From contig DATHAQ010000028.1 in NCBI GenBank assembly GCA_035296565.1, forward strand, positions 1-64,000: a stretch of DNA of 64,000 nucleotides, in the 5' to 3' direction. Each line of letters starts with the position of its first letter. The stretch's first letter is position 1. This document shows positions 59,101-64,000 of this stretch, in pieces. A program made the position numbers and the translations under genes. The notes under the pieces are model-generated. The model had not been told where the DNA came from. It was given only the letters and a program-made list of their open reading frames with translations, and did no database searches. The DNA comes from JACCZR01 sp035296565 (lineage in GTDB: Bacteria; Actinomycetota; Thermoleophilia; Solirubrobacterales; Thermoleophilaceae).

Positions 59101-60603
59101 GGGTTGCCGGAGGCCTTCCTCGAGGGCGTCGAGGATGCGCTGGCCCGGCTCACGCGACGCTACGCGCGCACCCACGGGCCGTTCACCACGGCCCAGATCG
59201 GGGACCGCTACGGCGTGGACTTGTCCTCGCCGCTGAGAGAGCTCGAGCGGGCCGGCGACCTGGTCCGCGGCGAGCTGCGACCCGGCGGCAGCGAGCGCGA
59301 GTGGTGCGACGCGGAGGTGCTGCGCCGGCTGCGCCGCGCCTCGCTGGCGAGCCTGCGGCGCGAGGTCGAACCCGCCGAGCAGCGGGCGCTCGCGCGCTTC
59401 CTGCCCGCCTGGCAGGGCGTCGGTGCCGCGCCGCCGGGTGGCGACGGGGTCGACCGCCTGCGCGAGCAACTCGTGCCCCTCCAGGGGCTGGCCCTCTCGC
59501 CTGAGACCTGGGAGCGCGACGTCCTGCCGCGCCGCCTCGGCGCCTACTCCCGGGCCTGGCTGGACAGCCTTTGTGCGAGCGGCGAGCTGGTGTGGGTGGG
59601 GGCCGGCTCCATAGGCCGCTCGAGCGGCAAGGTCGCCCTCCTGTTCCGCGAGGATGCACCGCTGCTGGGCCCGCCGCCGGTCAAGGGCGAGGGGCCCGAC
59701 GAGGCGCTGCACCGCAAGCTGCGCGAGCGCCTGACGGCCGGCGCGGCGTTCTGGACGGACCTGCTGGCCGACGTCGAGGCCGAGCCCGCCGAGCTGCAGG
59801 AGGCGCTCTGGGACCTTGTCTGGGCCGGCGAGGTGACCAACGACGCCTTCGCGCCGCTGCGGGCCCCGCGCATCTCGCTCGCCCGCCAGAACCGCAACGC
59901 GGGGCGCCGTTTCTCGCGGCGGCGGCGCCCCGGCGCCCCGCAGCTCCAGGGGCGCTGGTCGCTCACCGAGCCGCTGTTCCGCGGAGCGCCGGGCCACAGC
60001 GCCCGGACCCGCGCCCTGGCCGAGGTGTTGCTGGAGCGCTACGGGATCGTCACGCGCGAGGCGGTGCTGGCCGAGGGCATACCCGGTGGCTTCTCCTCGC
60101 TGTACGGTGAGCTGGCCAACCTGGAGACGTTGGGCAGCGCACGCCGCGGCTACTTCGTCGAGGGCCTGGGCGGCGCCCAGTTCGCTCTGCCCGCCGCCAT
60201 CGAGCGCCTGCGCGGCCTGCGCTTCGACGAGGCGGCGGGCCCGCTGTTGCTGGCGGCCACCGACCCGGCCAACCCGTACGGCGCGACCCTGCCCTGGCCC
60301 AAGCGGGAGGACTCCCCGCGCCGGCCCTCCCGCGTGCCCGGCGCCTACGTGGTGACCGTCGACGCCGAGCCCGTGCTCTACGTCGAGCGGGGAGGGAAGG
60401 GGCTGCTGCCCCTGGGCGAGGCCGGCGACGAGGTGCAGCGCTCGGCGTTGGAGGCTCTGGCCGACGCGGTTCGGCGCGGCCGGATCCCGCGGCTGGGGAT
60501 CGAGCGCTACGACGGAGAGCCGGTGGTGGGATCGCCCGTGGGTGACCTGCTGATGGAGCTGGGCTTCCGCCAGAGCCCTCGCAAGCTGACTCTCAGCGCA
60601 TAA
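56176..60603 (+). CDS. lhr: Lhr-family large ATP-dependent helicase
   Basis: The 1475-aa protein has the length and order of bacterial Lhr. The helicase core (1-450) has Walker A SAPTGSGKT, DEIH box (VIVDEIHAVAQTKRG), GLSATQRP, SSLELGIDMG and QRIGRAGHGVG. Then come the winged-helix and beta-sheet Lhr core domains and a long C-terminal extension (about 880-1475). Lhr is a 3'-5' DNA/RNA helicase; in mycobacteria it belongs to the DNA-damage response. ATG 56176 follows the lipoprotein gene divergently. Next to UDG, a repair function is likely. Confidence 0.9.
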   Translation: MASDPLASFTPAVREWFRRSFEAPTEAQREAWPAIAGGESVLVSAPTGSGKTLAAFLWGLDRLVAEPVEGERRTRLVYVSPLKALSYDVEKNLRAPLKGIGGDVEVAIRTGDTPQKERQQMLRRPPDVLITTPESLYLMLTSRARETLSDVEAVIVDEIHAVAQTKRGAHLSLTLERLEHRCGGGLQRIGLSATQRPLEEVGRFLVGVGRECRIVDSGRRKPLDVEIQVPVEDMREPGAPDVTDPAYGGQGTAAGGGDLIGMGPGDARESATRRSIWPAIYPQLLELVREHRSTIVFVNNRRGAERLAVRLNELAGEDGVPAEIARAHHGSLAREERLVVEDLLKSGELPCLVATSSLELGIDMGAVDLVLQVESPKSVTAGLQRIGRAGHGVGEISKGRIFPKFRADLLECAVVTRRMRDGEIEHTVVPRNPLDVLAQHVVAMTAGGDEWRAGELHELVRRAYPFGELSRELLDQVLDMLDGRYPSEEFSELRPRIVWDRVQDTVRARKGALQLAVTNAGTIPDRGLYGVHLPDGRRVGELDEEMVYEARPGQTFLLGASSWRIEEITRDRVIVSPAPGAPGAVPFWRGDGVGRPAELGRAIGAFARDAVEKDAETLAAENDLDERAAKNLLTYLREQQEATRVLPSDRTVVIERFRDEIGDWRLCVLSPLGGRVHAAWALAMSARIRDEFGLESDAIWSDDGIIVHLPDADEAPSSDLVMVEPDVVEDLVVRELSSSALFGARFRENAARALLLPRARPGKRTPLWQQRLKAQSLLEVAKRYGQFPIVLETYRECLRDVFDLPGLQELLRGFHTRELSLVEVETQRASPFASSLLFDYVATYMYEGDSPNAERRAAALSLDRDLLRELLGQEELRELIDPAALDEVEADLQRLSERTQAANADSLHDVLRAVGDLTADEAGERCLQGLSAERMLEQLVGERRAAHMRIGGEERFIAAEDAGLYRDALGAVPPGGLPEAFLEGVEDALARLTRRYARTHGPFTTAQIGDRYGVDLSSPLRELERAGDLVRGELRPGGSEREWCDAEVLRRLRRASLASLRREVEPAEQRALARFLPAWQGVGAAPPGGDGVDRLREQLVPLQGLALSPETWERDVLPRRLGAYSRAWLDSLCASGELVWVGAGSIGRSSGKVALLFREDAPLLGPPPVKGEGPDEALHRKLRERLTAGAAFWTDLLADVEAEPAELQEALWDLVWAGEVTNDAFAPLRAPRISLARQNRNAGRRFSRRRRPGAPQLQGRWSLTEPLFRGAPGHSARTRALAEVLLERYGIVTREAVLAEGIPGGFSSLYGELANLETLGSARRGYFVEGLGGAQFALPAAIERLRGLRFDEAAGPLLLAATDPANPYGATLPWPKREDSPRRPSRVPGAYVVTVDAEPVLYVERGGKGLLPLGEAGDEVQRSALEALADAVRRGRIPRLGIERYDGEPVVGSPVGDLLMELGFRQSPRKLTLSA

Positions 60604-60627
60604 GAGCCGGTTGCGGCAGTCCGGCTC
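60604..60627 (+). terminator. hairpin just after lhr
   Basis: GAGCCGG and CCGGCTC form a 7-bp stem with a 10-nt loop, starting at the base after the lhr stop codon. No U-run follows. It may partly terminate lhr transcription before the MMPL gene. Confidence 0.4.
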
Positions 60628-60650
60628 CGGGGTTAGCGTCGTATTTCCCC

Positions 60651-63041
60651 CTGACTCGCGTCCTCTACAAGCTCGGCGGGTTCTCGGCCCGCCACCACTT
60701 CGTAGTCATCGGCCTCTGGCTCGTTCTCGCGATCGCCCTGTTCTTGGTCAGTCAGTCGCTCGGCCGCGACACGAGCGACAACCTGAGCATCCCCGGCACC
60801 GACGCCAACAAGGCGACCAACGTGCTCGACGACTCGCTGCCCCAGCAGGCCAACGGGACCAACCCGGTGGTGTTCAAGGCCAAGAAGGGCACGCTCGACA
60901 GCGGAACCAACAAGCAGGCAGTGGACCAGACGGTCGACTCGCTGAAGAAGGCGCCGCACGTGACCAAGGTGGTCAGCCCGTACGACGACAACGACCAGGC
61001 GCTGAGCAAGGACAAGACGATCGGCTATGCGTCGGTGACGCTCGACCTGTCGGCCGCCGACCTCACCGAGGAAGAGGCCAACAAGGTGATAGACGCCACC
61101 TCTCCCGCCCGGGACGCCGGGCTGGAGGTGGAGGAGGCCGGCTACCTGGGCCAGGCGGTCTCCAAGCCGGAGACCGAGAGCAGCGAGGCGGTGGGCCTCG
61201 CGGCCGCGGTGATCATCCTCGTGTTCGCCTTCGGCTCGGTCACGGCGATGCTGCTGCCGATCGCCACCGCGATCCTCGGCCTCGCCACCGGCCTGTCGCT
61301 GATCGGCTTGCTCGGGAAGCTGGTGGAGGTGCCCACCGTGGGCCCGACGCTGGCCACGATGATCGGCCTGGGCGTGGGCATCGACTACGCGCTCTTCATC
61401 GTCACGCGCCACAAGCAACAGCTGCAGGCAGGGGTGGAGGTCCAGGAGTCGGTGGCAAGGGCCGTGGCCACCTCGGGCAGCGCCGTCCTGTTCGCAGGCG
61501 GCACCGTCGTGATCGCGCTCGTGTCCATGGCGGCGGCCCAGATCCCGCTGGTCACGGCCCTCGGGTATACCGCCGCCGTGTCGGTGTTCGTGGCGGTCAG
61601 CGCCGCGCTCACCCTGCTGCCGGCGCTGCTGGGCGCGCTGGGCCCGCGGATCAACTCGCTGCGCGTGCACCTGGGCAAGACGCACCCCGACGACAAGAAG
61701 CCTCACGGCTGGCGTCGCTGGGCCCGGGGGGTGTGCAACCGCCCGTGGCCCGCCGCGATCGCCTCCACCGCGATCCTGCTCGTCCTGGCCATTCCCCTGC
61801 TCAACCTGCAACTGGGCCAGACCGACGCCGGCACCGACCCCAAGGACCAGACCACCCGCAAGGCCTACGACCTCCTGACCGCCGGCTTCGGCCCGGGCGT
61901 CAACGGCCCGTTCCTCATCGCTGTGCAGCTGAACCCGCCGGCCAAGGCCGACCAGAGCAACATCGACAAGGTCGACGACCAGCAGAAGCAGCTGGACCAA
62001 CAGCAGCAACAGGCGACCCAGCAGGGCGAGGCGCAGGGGCTGTCACCCGACCAGGCCCAGCAGCAGGCCGAGCAGGAGACCGCCTCCCAGCAGCAGAAGC
62101 TCGACCAGCAGAAGCAACAGGCCGAGAACCCGGCCAGCGACACGCGCCTGACGACGCTGACCGACGACCTCAAGAAGACCAGTGGCGTGAAACAGGTCTC
62201 GCCCACCCAGCTCGACAGCAAGGGCGACGCAGGGGTGATCACACTTATCCCCACCACCGCGCCGTCGGACGAAAAGACCGCCGACCTGGTCAACACGCTG
62301 CGCGACAAGGTGATCCCGCCGGCCGAGAAGGGCGGCCTCACCGCAGACGTGGGCGGCCAGACGGCCGGCTACGTGGACCTGGCCGACCGGATCTCATCGA
62401 AGCTGCCGCAGATGATCCTGATCATCATCGCGCTCAGCTTCATCGTGCTGCTGCTGGCCTTCCGCTCGATCCTCTTGCCGCTCAAGGCCGCCTTCGTGAA
62501 CCTGCTGTCGGTGGCCGCGGCGTACGGCGTGGTGACCGCCGTCTTCCAGGAGGGCCACGGCGCCAAGCTGATCGGCCTGGACGGCCCGGTGCCCATTCAG
62601 AGCTTCGTGCCGCTGTTCATGTTCGCGATCCTGTTCGGGCTCTCCATGGACTACGAGGTGTTCTTGCTCAGTCAGGTCAAGGAGCACTACGAGGAGGACG
62701 GCGACACCCACGACGCCGTGGTCGATGGGCTGGCCAGCACAGGACGGGTGATCACCTCCGCGGCGCTGATCATGGTGTTCGTCTTCTCGAGCTTCGTCCT
62801 CAACGGGGACCCCGTGGTGAAGCAGTTCGGCCTGGGAATGGCGGTGGCCATCGCGGTGGATTCGACCATCGTGCGCTGCCTGCTGGTGCCCGCGCTGATG
62901 GTGCTGATGCGACGGGCGATCTGGTGGCTGCCCCGCTGGCTGGACCGGATCCTGCCCCGCATCAGCATCGAGGGCGGCGAGTACTTCGGCCGGGAAGGGC
63001 CAGGCGGGCCCCCGGCCAAGCCGGCCCCCGGCGAGGCGTGA
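60651..63041 (+). CDS. MMPL-family RND transporter, probable CTG start
   Basis: The 796-aa protein has two sets of six spans with the MMPL signatures GVGIDYALFIVTRHKQQ and FGLSMDYEVFLLSQVKEHYEE. The first span (FVVIGLWLVLAIALFLVSQ) is complete only if translation begins at CTG 60651 (LTRVLYKLGGFSARHHFVV, a normal MMPL start); the next start codon, TTG 60744, would lose it. The second outer loop contains a Gln-rich coiled stretch (about residues 442-495; DQQKQLDQQQQQATQQ). The stop overlaps the acyltransferase GTG (GTGA), so this is probably a lipid exporter. Confidence 0.85.
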   Translation: MTRVLYKLGGFSARHHFVVIGLWLVLAIALFLVSQSLGRDTSDNLSIPGTDANKATNVLDDSLPQQANGTNPVVFKAKKGTLDSGTNKQAVDQTVDSLKKAPHVTKVVSPYDDNDQALSKDKTIGYASVTLDLSAADLTEEEANKVIDATSPARDAGLEVEEAGYLGQAVSKPETESSEAVGLAAAVIILVFAFGSVTAMLLPIATAILGLATGLSLIGLLGKLVEVPTVGPTLATMIGLGVGIDYALFIVTRHKQQLQAGVEVQESVARAVATSGSAVLFAGGTVVIALVSMAAAQIPLVTALGYTAAVSVFVAVSAALTLLPALLGALGPRINSLRVHLGKTHPDDKKPHGWRRWARGVCNRPWPAAIASTAILLVLAIPLLNLQLGQTDAGTDPKDQTTRKAYDLLTAGFGPGVNGPFLIAVQLNPPAKADQSNIDKVDDQQKQLDQQQQQATQQGEAQGLSPDQAQQQAEQETASQQQKLDQQKQQAENPASDTRLTTLTDDLKKTSGVKQVSPTQLDSKGDAGVITLIPTTAPSDEKTADLVNTLRDKVIPPAEKGGLTADVGGQTAGYVDLADRISSKLPQMILIIIALSFIVLLLAFRSILLPLKAAFVNLLSVAAAYGVVTAVFQEGHGAKLIGLDGPVPIQSFVPLFMFAILFGLSMDYEVFLLSQVKEHYEEDGDTHDAVVDGLASTGRVITSAALIMVFVFSSFVLNGDPVVKQFGLGMAVAIAVDSTIVRCLLVPALMVLMRRAIWWLPRWLDRILPRISIEGGEYFGREGPGGPPAKPAPGEA

Positions 63042-64000
63042 CCACCGTCCGCGACGCCGCGGCCATTCCCCTCGGTGCCGAGGACAGGGCGATTCTCGCG
63101 CTGGAGAGCGACACGGTCGCCGGGCACACCTGCAAGGTCATCGGAATGGGGCCCGGAGCCCCCGGCGTCGAGGCCCTGCGCAAGGCGGTGGCCGACCGCC
63201 TGGCTGCGGCTCCCGAGCTGACCCGGCGGCTAGGGGGCACGGCGGACGAGCCTGCCTGGGTCCCCGACGAGGACTTCGACGTGAGCGAGCAGATCGTCGA
63301 GAGCGACGAGGCGCTGGAGCCGGGCGGCCTCAACGAAGCGATCGCCCGGATCTTCGAGCAGCGACTCGACCGCTCGCGGCCGCTGTGGCGGATCGACGTG
63401 CTCAACCTTCGCGACGGAGGGACCGCGCTGGTGTGGCGCCTGCACCACGCTCTCGCCGACGGGATGACGGCGATGCGCCTGGCCCGCACGGTGCTGTGGG
63501 ACGAGGAGGCCGCTCCCCCGCGGCCGGCGTCCCACGCGAGGGCGGACGAGGGCCGCCGGCGAGCTCACCTGGGGCGAGTCCTGGAGAGGGAGTTCGCGGG
63601 CAGCCGGACACGCTCGCCCTTCGACGGGCGCATCGGCCGGCGGCGCCGGATCGCGCTCGCGCGCGAGCCGCTGGGGCCACTTCACGACGCCGCCAAGCGG
63701 CTCGACGGGTCGACCGTCAACGACGCGGTCCTGACCGTCATGGGCGGCGCCCTGCGCCGGTGGCTGGAGCACCACCACGGCGCGCTCGGGAAGGTGCGCG
63801 TGAGGGTGCCGGTGAGCATGCACCACACGGGCGACCACGCAGCCAACCGCGACTCGTTCTTCTCTCTGGCCCTGCCGCTCAACGAACCCGACCCGGTAGC
63901 TCGCCTGCGTGCCACGCACGCAGCCACTGCGAAGCGGAAGGCCGACCACGACGCCGAGGAGCTCGACCGCGTGATGCGCGGGCTGGCCGGCATATCGCCG
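63038..64000 (+). CDS. WS/DGAT-family acyltransferase, 3'-truncated by the window end
   Basis: Starting at GTG 63038 (GTGA overlap with the MMPL stop), the frame is open to the end of the window: 321 codons without stop. The active-site motif HHxxxDG is present as LHHALADGM, and RSRPLWRIDVL precedes it as usual. VRVRVPVSMHHTGDHAANRDS is the second conserved region (key part PVSM...N). WS/DGAT enzymes join fatty acyl-CoA to alcohols or diacylglycerol to make wax esters or triacylglycerol. Translational coupling to the MMPL transporter suggests a joint lipid function. Confidence 0.85.
   Translation, partial: MTTVRDAAAIPLGAEDRAILALESDTVAGHTCKVIGMGPGAPGVEALRKAVADRLAAAPELTRRLGGTADEPAWVPDEDFDVSEQIVESDEALEPGGLNEAIARIFEQRLDRSRPLWRIDVLNLRDGGTALVWRLHHALADGMTAMRLARTVLWDEEAAPPRPASHARADEGRRRAHLGRVLEREFAGSRTRSPFDGRIGRRRRIALAREPLGPLHDAAKRLDGSTVNDAVLTVMGGALRRWLEHHHGALGKVRVRVPVSMHHTGDHAANRDSFFSLALPLNEPDPVARLRATHAATAKRKADHDAEELDRVMRGLAGISP

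Noticed and set aside
60633..62009. 458-codon minus-strand ORF inside the MMPL gene
   Set aside because: Shadow of the transporter gene; the plus-strand protein has complete MMPL motifs.

Overview
The window is high-GC (roughly 70%) bacterial DNA and reads as a chromosome segment of an actinomycete, most likely class Thermoleophilia (Solirubrobacterales-like). The pointers are a single-chain PafB-PafC fusion, an F420/PPOX-type flavoprotein, a WS/DGAT acyltransferase, a tRNA without encoded CCA, many GTG/TTG starts, repeated TAnnnT -10 boxes placed 7-10 nt before start codons (leaderless style), and secreted proteins with Arg-rich C-terminal domains. The taxonomic call is inference. No integrase, transposase, phage gene, rRNA or CRISPR array was seen.

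Layout. 1-7.15 kb: the 3' part of a MrfA-type DEAH helicase, a secreted M23 peptidase, a DUF3352-like lipoprotein, a membrane protein fused to a PI-PLC-like domain, and a cupin. A tRNA-Phe follows at 7160. 7.4-26 kb is accessory in character. It holds a GTGA-chained triad (frameshifted cupredoxin-like protein, large polytopic membrane protein, 46-aa protein), a zinc-type ArsR with a CDF exporter, small membrane or stress proteins, a LysM/M15 peptidase, several SnoaL/NTF2-like proteins, and an FMO plus multicopper oxidase pair carrying two heavy-metal-binding domains. It also holds a sulfur/chalcogen locus (persulfide dioxygenase, MFS, ArsR-rhodanese, ArsM-like methyltransferase) and a P450. 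26-28.7 kb: a DHA2 drug exporter with a divergent TetR. 28.7-34.6 kb: a very large zinc-ribbon/kinase/ATPase/adenylate cyclase protein coupled to DegV, lying between remnants of a duplicated lipase/MFS unit.

34.6-42.5 kb: lipase-like hydrolase, ferritin-like protein, EcsC protein, SDR, YhaM-type nuclease, a truncated NTF2 gene, and M28 and M36 peptidases. 42.7-49.4 kb: PafBC, a PPOX protein, and a dTDP-sugar operon (rmlA, Kef antiporter, a 28-codon ORF, rmlD, rmlB). 49.4-56 kb: Ca/Na exchanger, MepA-type endopeptidase, RTX-like protein, ABC-2 exporter, DedA, family-5 UDG and a coiled-coil lipoprotein. 56-64 kb: full-length Lhr helicase, an MMPL transporter, and a WS/DGAT acyltransferase running off the end of the window.

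Themes. DNA repair recurs (MrfA-like, Lhr, UDG, PafBC), as does metal/chalcogen handling between 7.4 and 24.5 kb. Genes are very tightly packed, with ATGA/GTGA/TGATG overlaps throughout. The most notable items are the five-module signalling protein, the GTGA-linked triad, the multicopper oxidase with tandem metal-binding inserts, a 24-bp motif found three times between 12.1 and 14.4 kb, four genes whose natural N-terminus points to a CTG start, and two or three probable frameshifts or truncations.
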